DNA of 64,000 nt from assembly GCA_900074885.1 (NCBI GenBank), contig FJUW01000061.1, positions 214,130-278,129 on the forward strand, given 5' to 3'. The DNA is from Rhynchosporium graminicola (taxonomy: Eukaryota > Ascomycota > Leotiomycetes > Helotiales > Ploettnerulaceae). The translations under genes were made by a program, and so were the position numbers. The notes under the pieces were generated by a model that made no database searches, was not told where the DNA came from, and was given only the letters and a program-made list of their open reading frames with translations. Positions 45,108 to 57,838 of this stretch are shown piece by piece. Within the stretch, counting starts at the first letter, position 1, and the number at the start of each line of letters is the position of its first letter.

Positions 45108-47023
45108 AGAAAGGATATTTAGTATAGGAAGTGTCAGATCAGGACATCTGGTGTTTTGGCATGTCTACGCTTCAGAGCGTATAAATGCGCTACTGGCAGG
45201 AGCTGTAATGACACTCTCTTGCGGGTAGGGAGAGTACCGCTCCTTACCTGGGATTATGATGATGAATCTAGCGTCAACTGGTGTAGATATTACCCTCTGT
45301 GATGCCAGCAATTATAATCCCAAACGACCCTGGCAATCGCAAAAGTCAGCCACCTCCGAGTTACACTTGCGCAACATCCCTTGCTTTTAATATCTACGCC
45401 CCTGTGCAGGGCAAACACAGCTCAAGTAGCTCTTCCTTTGTTATTTTATTATGGACGAATATGCAACGCCAACTTAACGTATAGGGGAGGATACCTTCGG
45501 CTTCTAAGTCTAGTGTTTTCTTCAGCTCCAAGTTCTGCACGAGGTGGTATTGATTATTTTACAGCATCCACTTGAAATAGCCGACGAAAGATTTGGGTCG
45601 TCCATCAATGATGGTAATTTGGTTGGGAATTTGACAGGTGGGCGCTCTGGCAAAAGCTTCATTGTGCCGTACCTTAAGGATAAAGATGAGAATCATCAGA
45701 GGCTCTTTCTACAAAGTCTGCGCAGCTAGTCTCTCAAGGAGCCCCCTTGAGAGGGTTTATTTTTGCGTGTGATTTGATGGAGTTAGGGACTTGAAAGATT
45801 GGATAGGCAATTTGCTTTAAAAGCTGGTAAACTCTCCATAGAATTATGATATGACAGTCGGAAGGAAGTAGCTGCCAGGAGCATACAATTTTGCGGGAGG
45901 ACGTCTTCGGAAATACTGTAAGTGAAAGTAAACAAGCAGAGTTTTGCCTAAAGGAAACGAGTATTACTGTTTTGTGAAGGTTTTCCCATTCTCGCTATCG
46001 CTGATGGGTACCATATAGTATAGCTGAGGCTCAAAATCAAAGTTTAGCCTTGGTTTCATTAACAGAGATAATTCGATCTCATGGTCATATAACAAACGGA
46101 TCTTTGCATTACAATCAGAAGGGAACCTTTGGTCAGACTGCAAGCTTTTAATGTCCGCAAGGCAATAGAATATATCGTATCACTGCATTTATGGTATCTA
46201 TGTTTATCGACTAATCGACTAGCTGAATTTCCGTGGACTTGCTAAATATTCCATTGTCTCGAATCAATTGCACGCCTAGTCCCCTAGGTGGTGGGCGAAA
46301 AGACATGGGAGGCACTAACAAGATGCGTAACAAAGAAGCTCAATGAGAATTGAATAAGGTTTATATAGCGGATAAGCTTGATTATCGTGCGAATCAGTTC
46401 ACAAACAAGACAGAGACAAAATCACAGAGTTTCAAAATAGAACAGTACTAAAATTGAATGTTGACTTTTCGTCTCGCGACACAGCCCTATCTCGCAGCTC
46501 GCTTACACCAAGTTTCCCCTCCACGTCTTGGCGGCCCGCCAAGAGCGATGTCTTGGCCAGCAACTAGTACAGAGCTCAGCCACGGCCACGGCCATTAGAC
46601 AGCCGACATTGGCTGTACGTTAAGTGCTAGTCACGTTTCCCACGCATCTGTTTATTTTGGGTATCACAGGAAATGCAGGTACCTTGGTACCTTGGTACCT
46701 GGGTGGCGCAGAGCAACTGTGCCTTTCTGTAGGATGTAGCTTGTAGCTTGTAGCTTGATCCTACAAACCCGAAATAAATCATGTGGGGAACGACTTTACA
46801 ATCCTGTCGTCGAGAATGGCCAATTCGTGATGAACAGCAGTAAGGGTTGTCTTATGGTAAGTCAACGATGCGGATATAAAGTGTAGAGTGTCACCCGTGA
46901 TATCGAACATCATCGACAACAACTACTATACCGCGAACCGTCAAGTATTACCAATTGCACCAACCACACCTTACAGAATTCCTCCCATCAACGCTTGAAC
47001 GCCCCCCACCAATTCCCGTCAAC
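45108..47023. other. intergenic, 1.9 kb
   Basis: No supported gene. It includes a GGTACCTT tandem (46678-46703) and a GTAGCTT triple repeat (46736-46756) in the probable promoter of the downstream metalloprotease gene. Confidence 0.45.
46678..46756. repeat. two short tandem repeats (GGTACCTT x3, GTAGCTT x3)
   Basis: GGTACCTT units at 46678-46703 contain overlapping palindromic KpnI-like hexamers; GTAGCTT units follow at 46736-46756. Both lie about 270-350 bp upstream of the metalloprotease start. Confidence 0.8.
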
Positions 47024-48531
47024 ATGAGACCATCGTCACTGCTCTTTGGAGGATCTCTTATCTCTACGTCTTTCGCCTTGCCAACTTTACCGCATCCCAA
47101 TGAGGACTTGATAAAACGAGATGGTCCAGTATTTGATGGTTATATCGAATGCAGTCAGAAGCAGACCGATACCATCAACCAGGCTTTTGATGATGCAATC
47201 AGGCTAGTAGCTTTGCCATCACAGCTCGCCCTGAACCAGCAGTTCTCATTCTTTCCCAATCCTTGCACTGGTATCTGTTCTGAAGGTACTCTCGAGACTC
47301 GATTCTGGGGAAAAGATATTGGGAAACGACCTGATGAATACTCTTTGATTCAGAGTAAGTGTTGAAATCTGATCTGCATCTCGATCCGCTATGGTTATAA
47401 CCTCAAGGTCTGGTCGCTGACATTTGTGGCTCCTTCCTTAGCTGTCTATCACAATATCGCAAATCTTCGCAGCAAAAGCTCAAAGATCCGCGTCTCTTGC
47501 GTGAATCAGATTAGTCCACTGCCAGGGACACAGAACTTTTGTAGAGATACGCCAGATCTTGGTGCATACGCATTTGGAACCAGCAAAGAGTACCACGACA
47601 ATACTATCGTGTTTTGTGTAGACGGCTTTTTCAACCCGAAAATGGAACCACTTGGTTGGCGTGAGGCGGAACTCAACCGTGACACTTCATCACGAAAGGA
47701 TGCTGCCCGAATGTACAGCAAAGCGGCGGCCATGATACATGAACTTTCGCATCTGCCTGCCATCCAGGAAAGGGACGATAGTATGTCATTGAGGAGACTC
47801 TCCATTCCGGTTGCTAATCTGACTGACATTTGAAATAGCTATCATCAAAGATCGCCGGAATGATCCCGTAAATGATTATGGCGATAAAGCCTACGGTGTT
47901 AGACTCTCTGAGAAGCTTGCAAGAAGATTTCCATTGTATGCTGCCAAGAATGGTAAGTTGACTCACCCCAGCAAATTTGAACATCATTACTCACCCAGTT
48001 TCTACAGCCGATAACTATGCATGGTACGCAACTGAACTGTTCTTCAACAATCTTTACGGTATTCCAGATGCCCAAGATGCCCCCAGAGATGACGAGCCGG
48101 CGGAGGTTCTACCAAAATCTGGCCGTGGCCTTGTCGTCGCCCTATACGAGACTGTTTCTCCGCACTTTGGGGGTGCCGACATTGATCACACGTGGAAATT
48201 CTTCACTACACCTCTCGGTCGAGGTATCGATTGTTCGCTCGGGGCCGATCCAGTCGTTGAGATCAACCCAGAAGGTCCCAGCGACGCCAAGTTCGGCCGA
48301 AACCTCAATTTCAGCTCGAAGGATAACATGCCATGGCCAGGCGGAGATTTCAAAGTAGTCATTGATGGTCAGGAGTGTCATTACAAAAATGATGGTTCGA
48401 ATGCTGGTCGTCTCTTCTGCCCCACCAGAGAGATTTCTTGCGATGCAGACAGAGCGAGGAAAGAGAATGATGATGTACAGAAATGCGGCGGATTTAATAT
48501 GCTGAAGCCTAATGTCTTTTGCCAGTTCTAG
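47024..48531 (+). CDS. secreted zinc metalloprotease-like protein (HExxH), 435 aa
   Basis: Four exons: 47024-47354, 47442-47780, 47839-47952, 48008-48531. It has a signal peptide (about 1-20, LLFGGSLISTSFALP) and a KR just after it that may mark propeptide processing. Zinc site HELSH is at 210-214. An ADNYAWYATELFF motif after it is typical of deuterolysin/M35-like fungal proteins, in which a downstream Asp is the third zinc ligand. The C-terminal 150 residues are cysteine-rich (CHYKNDG, LFCPTREISC, KCGGFNML, VFCQF) and probably an extra non-catalytic domain. Likely an extracellular peptidase; whether the third ligand is complete needs alignment. Confidence 0.75.
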
Positions 48532-50714
48532 CTAGGTAGCCACAGCGGTTTGGTTGATTGGTGCTTTTGTGGCTAGTGGTTATTTGTTTGCATTTCAGCA
48601 AAGGAGCCGGCGCGGCATTCGTTTCAAGGGACTGCATTGCATGGCGTTTACAGACACGGGATGATGTATGTTCGAAATTAGAATCTCTCATTTTCTACTC
48701 ACTTGTTCATCTGAACATCTAGTGAGACGAGGTGCATCGCTTCTTACTCTCTAAGGATGATTAATCTGTCTTTCACGTATTTGGTCTCCCTAGGTAGCAA
48801 AAAGAGGCGTACGGAATCGTTTTGAGGCGCTTGAAGAGCATTCTGCGGGAGAACCTTTCTATCAATCAGTTCGCCGTGATGGCGAGGATCAGGGCCTTGG
48901 CAGTAATTGTAGTTATTTCGCCACCTAGGTAGAGCAAGCGAAGACATAATAGAATCTCACAGGTTCTATGAACAGCTTGAGTCGGCTCTCGCCCGTATCA
49001 CTCCATCCGAGCAAGAGGCTGAAAGGCAGCTCAAGCTATTGCAGCTCTTTACTCACTTTCTCCGGATAAAGATGGCCTCTGTGATATACTCAAAGTCACA
49101 AAACCTACATAAGACGCCTGGCGAGGTTTAATAAGGTTCTGTCAACGAAGCTGTTTTCCCCGATCGCGGGTTGTGCAAGAATTCATATCAGCTCAGAAAG
49201 TAATCATGCTGTGTGGCGTATGAAGATTCGATGTCCGATACGTTAGAGCACTTCACAAATTCAGTTTTATGGCTCACTGAACTACTTAGATCAGTAAGAT
49301 CATCGAGCGAACCAAAGAGATGTGAGGCGGTTTCTTCGTTCAAATCGAATCTCAAGATACGATGATTGATGACCAGCTAAGTGGAAATGAAGGATTGTTG
49401 CTTGAATTGGGCTGTAGCGAGGTTTCTACTGAATCTTGGGTAGTGCTAATGCTTTTGAGGACTGGATGGAAGCCAGCTACATATCCGGAAAAAAAATCTT
49501 GTCAACATGTAGTCCCGGATCTATGATCGGCGGTCTGTCAACTCGACCTCCCTCGAATTCTGTAGTCCGGAAACTGATGGCACCATATATTCGCAGTACG
49601 CCAGACAACAACAGCAAGAACGAAAAAAAGGATGCACTGCGGCCCGACACACGATACACGTCAGGCACTTTAAAGTTTGGGACAATCCACTCCGAGCCCT
49701 TGGCTCCCGAATCAACAGTTGAGAGATACTCTATAAAACCGTCCCCAGTGTCCGATCTAACAGCCACAACTTTCTTGGCTGGATATGAACTACCATCTTC
49801 ACAAGCTTGTTTTATTCTTGAGTCTAGGACTTGATTCCAGCACAAACCCCAAGACCGGTGAGAAGTCTAAGATTTACAAAAAACCACATTCTCCACACCT
49901 CACGAACAGTATGCACAGAACTTCATCAAGAACAGCATGTCGAGAAGTTCCTAAGCGAGCCACTGCCCAGACAGAATGAATATGGTCGCCGGACTAAAAA
50001 TTGCGTACGGTTCTTGGCGAGGATTTCGTGGACGTTCGAAATTGAAGTGAAGAGTGGCATCGCTGGTGACCAATGCCAAATGGCGGGGGCTCTGGCATCG
50101 ATTGGTCCTCATTATGAGCAATCGAGACAGACGTCTTTAAGAAAAGTTCGGTGAGGCGACTGATTCTGTGTATGCGTACCGTCTCACTGAGATACTTCGA
50201 CATTGATAGAGTCGGTGATAAAGATGCATGGAACATTGAAGAACAATACGAAGAGACTGAGTTAGAAGATGCAGGCGTTCCAAGTGAGGCATGCAGATTG
50301 CTTAGACAGTCGAAGATGCTTTAAGTGAGGGGTTAAGTTTTTGTAATAGTAATACATAGCGTAGCTCAATGTACTTCTCCTTTCTTCAATATAAATGAAT
50401 AACTAAACGGTTATCAATCGGAACCATTTCCAAATTATGTTTATTGCTCGCCAGCAATTCTCCTTTGTGCGAATAGTGCAGTCCCGGTCATCGATAAAAT
50501 TGCATTGCAATCCAGTAATCGAGCAATCAGCAATCAAAATTTGGATCTTAGATCCATCTCTGACTATTTGCTTTCATAATTCATCGTATCTTCAAGCACT
50601 CTGCAAAAGCTCCAATTCCTTCTTGTCACCTCTACTGACCAAGAAAGAGAATGTATGGTCATCTGCGTGAAAGGTCTCATCTCCAAAAGCTGCACATGGA
50701 TGTTCTCTTCCAAT
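48532..50714. other. intergenic, 2.2 kb, with possible decayed coding sequence
   Basis: A forward frame at about 48912-49131 reads RFYEQLESALARITPSEQEA and LKLLQLFTHFLRIKMASV before a stop. Another near 50153-50324 ends with RYFDIDRVGDKDAWNIEEQY and PSEACRLLRQSKML. They may be first and last fragments of one decayed gene, but the middle could not be read. Confidence 0.3.
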
Positions 50715-51707
50715 TTAGGATTTCTGAAATCTTCTCCTAGATTCAAGAGATCGAACAGCCTCTTGAGTCCTTCCCAAAATAGGACAGTGTGCCTCCCATA
50801 TCCCGTCCTCTGGTCCAGGTCCAAGATCTTTCCATCTATTGACCACCGCGCAAGGTCCATACATCTCGGAGTTCATGAATGAAACGCTGTACTCTGTGCG
50901 GCAACTCTGACACTGGTTCCTTTGAGTCACCTTGCTCTCCATTTCTCGTGTTCTTAGTCCTCGCTGAAGGTACACATGGTGGCATATGTGACTGTATGGC
51001 ACACAGAAGTAAGTTAATCGGATGAGGTCTGGTTTCTTTCGATATAGGTACACCACTTGTAGCCGATGCATCAGACGTCCTTGATGAATAATAAAATCCT
51101 CAGCATCTATCGAAATACCAGAATGCATTTTTGTAGTATTTGCCTCTCTAGACATCGACTGCAGTAGGCTGTAATGGTCTGAATCCAGTCGGTATATCTT
51201 TGGTAAATCGGAAATAGAAGTGGGAGCTTGCTGACGATACATTTTCATGACCATCTTGAAAGCGGTTGAGCTAAAATTTCCGCTGATTTCGGATACCTGG
51301 TTTTGGATGTCTCTATTCACACAAGCAGGTTCCTGAGCGATGGCTAATCGTTGAAGATTCAACGACACGTCGGAATCGTATGTCGAGTCTCGATATCTTC
51401 GAACGTTCTCAAATTTTTGTAGCCGGACACAAGCAGAGCATGCGATTTGGTCTCGTAGATCTATTGCCAATAGCTCCAACAATGCAACCTTGTCTGTGCT
51501 CGATAGCATCTTTGCCAAGCATTTTTCAAAGAAACAACGAAGGTAGTGCTTGCAGGTAAGAGACAATGCTATTGTCGATTCTGAAGGAAGGAATTCCATT
51601 ATACACATGATTATTTCCAGTGGTAGTTTGTGCAGGATCGGGAACTGGAATGCTTCGGATTCTGGTCGGTCATTGGATTGGGAACATGGACTTCGTAGGA
51701 GCTCCAT
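50715..51707 (-). CDS. F-box protein, 330 aa
   Basis: Single-exon gene. The F-box lies at about residues 20-62: FPILHKLPLEIIMCIMEFLP followed by STIALSLTCKHYLRCFF. The rest is unrecognised, with two Cys pairs (CSACVRL, CQSCRTEY) that might bind a metal and a C-terminus ending RSLESRRRFQKS. F-box proteins bridge substrates to SCF ubiquitin ligases through Skp1. In fungi many are lineage-specific and uncharacterised. The substrate is unknown. The first in-frame ATG at 51707 puts the F-box near the N-terminus as usual. Confidence 0.8.
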   Translation of the reverse strand: MELLRSPCSQSNDRPESEAFQFPILHKLPLEIIMCIMEFLPSESTIALSLTCKHYLRCFFEKCLAKMLSSTDKVALLELLAIDLRDQIACSACVRLQKFENVRRYRDSTYDSDVSLNLQRLAIAQEPACVNRDIQNQVSEISGNFSSTAFKMVMKMYRQQAPTSISDLPKIYRLDSDHYSLLQSMSREANTTKMHSGISIDAEDFIIHQGRLMHRLQVVYLYRKKPDLIRLTYFCVPYSHICHHVYLQRGLRTREMESKVTQRNQCQSCRTEYSVSFMNSEMYGPCAVVNRWKDLGPGPEDGIWEAHCPILGRTQEAVRSLESRRRFQKS

Positions 51708-53855
51708 TATGTTCTATGCCAAATTCAAAGATCTCTCAAGGTGAAGCTGACCCTTGCGTCGAGGGTCTATAGCAATTTATCCAGAGGATTATGGAGTCCA
51801 CCAGGTCGAGCGGTATTGGGCCGATGGAGGAGATTAGATCTGGCAAAATAGAGTAAACCCTTGCTTGGCTGAATGGAATACCTGCGGCGATAGTTGAGAA
51901 GAATAGGAAACCAATTTCTGTAGATAATAAGGGACATAATTGTGTGGATATATGTGCGCGCTAAGATAGTTGTACAGCTAACAAAACTATTCCGGCTATA
52001 TCACCTAATTCTGACATATACTAGAAGCCGGGGCTCACTTGTACCACCCCGGTGGGCTTTATTCTAAATCGCAACAACATTAGCATGCATCATGAAGTTT
52101 AATTAATAACAAAAGGGAGGATTAACATAGAGCTTAAAGAGCTTCACTTTAGGAGCAAATCTAACGATTCCCAGAAAATTTTGGGTAAAGTCTTAATTTC
52201 TACGTAGGAAGCTTTTGGTACTCATAAAGTAGACACTTTGGAGTCGCTAGCTGAGGTGATCTTCGGCCAGGAAGAGTTACTCATATTTATGTGGCTTCTG
52301 GTTCAGCTTTTTTGGAATTGGCAAAGCGGAGGGGGATACATCTTCCATTGGCCAATCTCTCAGCGAATACGAATCGGAGATTCTAGCTAGAAAAAAAGCA
52401 AGGAGCAGTTGACTCTGGGTTGATTATCAAGATTATGTGATAAATCTTAGGTCCTGAGATCCCTTGAGAAGTCGTGATACCGAAACATATATTGCAATCG
52501 CTTTTCATTATTTGAAATAGAAAAATTCCAGCTCAATTGCGAGTTGTCCTGTGCTAGCTACCACCCTATTTCTCTCCGAAGATTAAGTAATTTCACTTTA
52601 CAAGTAGTCGTGCGGGTCCAAGTAGGTCGTGTAATCCCGACCTCCTTGCGGTCTGTTCCTTTAGAAACTGACTATATCTCTATACTCTAGACATAGATAA
52701 GATAATTATCTGATCAGAAAAGGGAGTCGGCGGTATTTCAATATTTGATTGTGTATATTTCTATAACTATCAAACGCGGAAGATAGCACACCAGTACTAT
52801 ATTTACTCTTGTTTTGTAGATCGAAGCATGGGAAATTCATCTCCGGCGAAGCCTCATAGCAGGCTCGTTACAAATCTATCTTCTAAGGTTGTGACTCGGA
52901 GTAAACTCATCAAAAAGCCTACTAGTCGGTTAGTCTTCTTTTGCGCTCTGTCGCTTTTAGTCGGTGAAAGCAAGTGTCCCGGTAGTTTTTTTGGGGGGGG
53001 GGTCTGATAAAGCGGAGATTTTGACCTTGAAATAAATTACTTCTTTTGTTACTTCAAACTTTGCATAATATTAGAATAAGTTATTGATAATAAAAATACA
53101 GATTTTTTTTTTGAATATACAAAGAGTCGCGAGTTTAATTACTACTCTTAGATCTTTTAGAATTCAGGAGTGATTTTTAGAAATGAAAACTTGCCGGGAC
53201 ATTTGCTTTCGCGGGACATTCGCCGACTGTAAGGGAAACGTAATAGACGGCGAAACAACTAGCAGTCTTTTGATGACTTCAACATATTCCATTTATTTAA
53301 TGTCATGGAGCATGTCACCGTTTACAAGAATCGAGTTCCGACAATTAACTATATCCTTTCGTTGTAGGTTCTCACTTCGACGAAGCGGATTTCCTTGGCT
53401 TCGCTCACAACACGTCGGGAGGTAGGTAGGAAGTTTATGGCTAGGTTGAGTAATGTGGGTAGATTATTTTCACGGAAACGTATCACAACATGGCATAACA
53501 CAAAGCTTAGAGTAATACTTTGACTGATTTGCCTCATCCTTCCATATTTTCTAACATTACGCGTGGCCTTTATGACTCGAAGTTTGGCTGCAGCAACAAT
53601 CAAAACACACCAAGCGAGGTTGCAGGGATACAAGCGGCCGCTGGCCCCTCACTTGGTGAAGGAACCCTGTCAATATTCATGATGTTTTGGACTTTTCCTC
53701 GGTTCGATTTCTGCGATTACAACCTCTCCTCACCCACGATACTCAAAAATCGCCACCTTGTTGCTTTTGTCTTACGAAAGATACTATTCATTATATCAAC
53801 ACAATACGATTTCGTGGTTTGATGAACCTACACGACTGGATCTGGCAAAATCATC
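51708..53855. other. intergenic, 2.1 kb, AT-rich
   Basis: No supported gene. It contains a G10 run (52993-53002) directly after a T run, and a T11 run (53103-53113). Its 3' part holds the promoter of the channel gene. Confidence 0.5.
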
Positions 53856-56557
53856 ATGAATACCCCAGGATCAGCGACGGGGCTTGTAAAGGTCACCAAG
53901 CTGCCTGCGATTGGACCTACAGATTCATTTGCCAAGGTGGTCAAGACGTTGTCCTTGTAAGCATCAGTGATATAGTCTCTGGATCTGCGGATTGGTATTG
54001 ACTGCTAATAGTTACTTTGTCGACGAATTGCATGTGCCCTCGACCTTCGAACAGCTGCGAACCACATCTGCGGGGCATAAGATCCGAGTATTGGTGGAAC
54101 ATCTTGTTCTGAATGTCACAAATCCGGCATTGATCAATGCCCTGCTGTCAGTAACCGCTATCGTGCCAGGAAACGTTGCTCATTGGGTGTGGATAGGACG
54201 TTGAAGTGGCACTTCTCTACACTCGAAGTCGACGATCGTGGAGTGAACGAATCTCGAGCCAATGCGTGCGAAATCGTAGCATGGCGATTCCTTACTCGAA
54301 TATCCGAACGAGACGCGGTCGACTTCTGCTTGTACGAATTGCCAGAAGCGTGTATAGTAGAGGAGGAGCAGCAGAACTCAGATCCATGCGGTATGGAAGC
54401 CAACGAACATTCGAGTCTCTTACCACAATTTAGAGCGCGCGATCTTTCTGTCCACGCGACTCCTACAAAACCAACAAGTAAAAGAGCTGAGATGCTCAAG
54501 TCAATCTCGCATATGGGCTCAATGTCAATTGTACCAGAGGTGAACACTGAAGACGAAGACGACCCAACATCGTCGTTCACTGGGCTCAATGCGCTCGAAA
54601 TTGCTGCTGTGGCAGACTGCAAGAAGTTCATAAGCCAGAGGATTGTGCAAAAGATCATTACGGGAATTTGGAACGGGGACATCACATTTTGGGCCAAATT
54701 AAGTGTTCAGACAAAGAAGAAACCACAATTTTACAATAAAAAGCGATCGGATTGCTTCACACGACTCCGAGTGCCGAGATATATCAAGGCGTTTGAAGTT
54801 CTCTTCTTCGCGACATTTTTGTTCCTCTACTACGCCGTTATGGTTGAAAGAAACCAGTGAGTAAACCCAATTAGGCTTTAGCTTCGATACTAATTTTATG
54901 GTAGATTTGAGATCACCTTCCTGGAAGTCATGCTGTATATTTGGTTTGCAGCCTTTGCTTATGACGAGCTTGGAGAATTCATTGATGCGGGGTCGATATT
55001 TTATGCTGTTGATATCTGGAATGGTTGCGATCTGATCATCATTGTGATCGGTATGGCATTTGCGATCACACGTAGGTACCTCAAAAATGACAGCACTTGG
55101 CGACAGTGCCTAATATCGGAGTAGGAATACTCGGACTTTTCAAAGACACTCAGGAGTATCAACCGATCACGGATACTGCATTCGACATTTTGTCATTGGA
55201 AGCTCTGTTTATGGTCCCAAGGTTAGTCTATTATCAACAATCGAGGGCCTCAGCTAAATCTTGCAGAATTTGCTCACTGTTGAGTCTTCACCCGTATTTT
55301 GGTACTCTGGTAAGCGTTTCCGCAGCACTGCAATGACATCCACTGACCATGATAGATTCCATGTTTGAAAGAAATGGTATGGTTGCTGACCCGGTTCACC
55401 CGACTCTTCTGATTGCAAAATAGGCAAAAGACTTCGTCAAGTTCATGGTCGTGGTGGTAGTCCTCTATATTGGTTGGTCTCCATAAATTGTTTCATCTGT
55501 TGCAGCAATTACTGATGAGACTCTAGGATTTCTCACGACGTTCACTCTTCTCGCCCGAGATACCTTTTCGTTGTCTGAAATGAGCTGGATTTTGGTCAAG
55601 GTCTTCTTTGGTTCAAGCTACTTGGGATTTGTAGGCCTTGCACCTTATGAATGAAGATTCACGCTAATTACGATACAGGATATCATGAGCGATGTAAGGT
55701 TACCGTTCTCTTACTAGATCGTTACTAATCCTTTTAGATTAACCCAAAGCTTGGCCCACCTCTCATGCTCATATTTGTCTGCATGACCAACATCCTGCTC
55801 ATCACATCCTTGATCAGTATTCTGAGTGATAGCTTTTCCAAGGTCATCGCGCACGCACGGTTGGTTTCTCCGGCCTTTGCCCGGGCATCGGCTTACTGTT
55901 TTGCTTAGGGAGGAATACTTGTTCGTCTACTCTGTCTATGTTCTTGAGGTATGCCGAGGTTCCGAAGCTCCACACCGAACACGGCTAAACTATTCAGGCT
56001 TCAACCAGCAATAGACTCACACACTTCTACCCGCCCTTGGTAATTATGAATCTATGCCAAGCATATCCAGGTCCTAACTTTCCCAGAACCTTATACCCCT
56101 AGTACTGATCCGGCCACTTCGTCTTTTCCTTTCGTCAGACGATCTCCGACGAACCCGAATTGTTATGCTCAAAGTCACCCACTCGCCGATCGTAGGAGCC
56201 ATTTGGCTCTTCGAGAAGACACATGAAAAAGTATACGGCGGTGCATCAGACTTCTCGTCTATAGGTCCTGGACTCGCACGACTGACAACCGACTCCACCT
56301 CGTCAAAGAAACACCAACCATTCCTCGCGAGTCGTAGTCGGAAAAGGAACTCTGAGCATTTCGTTAACACACCGGCCGAGGATGGTTCGCATAGCCCGAC
56401 ACATGAGACATCGCCTAAGGGCAAGAAAGAAGAGGAATCGACCCTTGTTGTTAGTAATATTATGCTTGAAGAGCAAGTGCAGGATCTCAGCCAGAAGATT
56501 GCCGAATTGACGGCGTTGATTATGGCTTCCCAAGGATCGCCTCATGAGGAGTTCTGA
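53856..56557 (+). CDS. TRP-like vacuolar cation channel (Yvc1 type), 688 aa
   Basis: Fourteen exons: 53856-53956, 54012-54146, 54197-54856, 54905-55071, 55125-55221, 55267-55309, 55356-55376 (21 nt), 55424-55472, 55527-55630, 55679-55693 (15 nt), 55738-55859, 55909-55948, 55998-56039, 56087-56557. The cytosolic N-terminus (HVPSTFEQLRTTSAGHKIRV; DDRGVNESRANACEIVAWRF) matches fungal Yvc1. The membrane part follows (EVLFFATFLFLYYAV, FLEVMLYIWFAAFAYDELGE, DTAFDILSLEALFMVPR). Pore-side residues are in the exons around 55527-55860. A C-terminal coiled coil (EEQVQDLSQKIAELTALI) closes it. Yvc1 releases vacuolar Ca2+ under osmotic stress. Name assigned by family resemblance. Confidence 0.88.
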
Positions 56558-57576
56558 GGATGGCAACTTTTCTGCTTGAGCTTCCTTTTTACGATTGTAA
56601 TGAATTCAAAAACGGCTGTATCGAGTATTTCTGTTTGATTGTACATCTCGAGGCATATCCGGGAGCAGCATTGCTTGAACTCGGCGTTTTATTTCCGTTT
56701 ACCTTGCTTGGCCCGAGTGAAGTGTCGCGGTAGCCAGTCATGGGGCTCTCTGACAAGGTAACACAAAGAATGTACACATGCTTTTTCTCATTTACCCCTC
56801 AACTTGGTTATTCCTCGCCTAAATAAACAAATGCCCTTGATTCTATCCAACTTCCTCCCCCCCCCTCTCCAATCGTAGCTGCCACATCTAATACCATACA
56901 TTCCCATACGCAAAACGCCGACGGGTAGGTGCAGCCGACAAAACCTAAGTTGTATTTCCTGGCCGAGGTCGGTTTCTGCACTCCACCCCACTTCCCACTT
57001 CCCTCCATGCAGGGACCAAAGAGCGTTTCGAACCCAATGAAAGGACCCGAAAGTCCATCAGGAAATGTGTCCGGCAAGCGATATCTGAGATCTACACATC
57101 CTTGTACCCGCAGAAATAGTGGCCGTACAAAGATGATCTACGCAGGGGCGGGAGTGTGCTTTTGTACGGTCTGCTGCCGTTGGGTTTGAGGAGGCTTGTC
57201 AGCCGCGTGTTCTCATGTTCTTGTGTTCCGATCTAAGTGCTCGGAATGATAGAGCTTGGCTCGCGGGACCATGAGACAAAGGAACACTGCTGATTATGTC
57301 GATGGCATTTAAGTGACTTTTCTTCGGCACTAGATCTATGATGAGCTCTACTATCCGACTGAAGCATTTTAATCTCACCGGTCCGAACAGTCGCCGGCGC
57401 AGAGATGATTGATATCCAGGATATCCGCGCCCAGAGAGGCGACTCGCAAAAGCTCGTGCATGACCATGACAAGCCATGCGGGTAGAAGTCGAAAAGTGGG
57501 CACGAGTTGGCAGACTTGCAGGGCTGGGGCACTGCAGGGTCGATATGCAGCCTAGTTTATCTGGACGTGCCGTGCT

Positions 57577-57606
57577 GGGAAGGGAAGGGAAGGGAAGGGA
57601 AGGGAA
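57577..57606. repeat. (GGGAA)6 tandem repeat
   Basis: Pentanucleotide GGGAA repeated about six times, then degenerating to GGAAAGGAAGG. Confidence 0.9.
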
Positions 57607-57798
57607 AGGAAGGTGTGGACCCTTTGGATATCGTGGAAGAAGGGCATTCTTGAGGGGTCGAGGGGGACCTGCTGTTTATTCTAGGGGTTTGATCTGGGAA
57701 TCTACTACGATCGAGTTTGAATGTTTGATTTTGGCTTTTTGTTTTGGATCTTGGGATTTGGGACTGTGTCGATGAGGTAGGTAGGTGTATTTCGACGG

Positions 57799-57801
<3 letters not shown>

Positions 57802-57833
<32 letters not shown>
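57802..57833. repeat. (AG)16 microsatellite
   Basis: 32 bp of AG dinucleotides on the forward strand, like the longer GA tract at 32508-32591. Confidence 0.95.

Positions 57834-57838
<5 letters not shown>

Noticed and set aside
47506..47829. 107-codon reverse ORF
   Set aside because: It lies opposite the metalloprotease exon carrying the HELSH zinc site.
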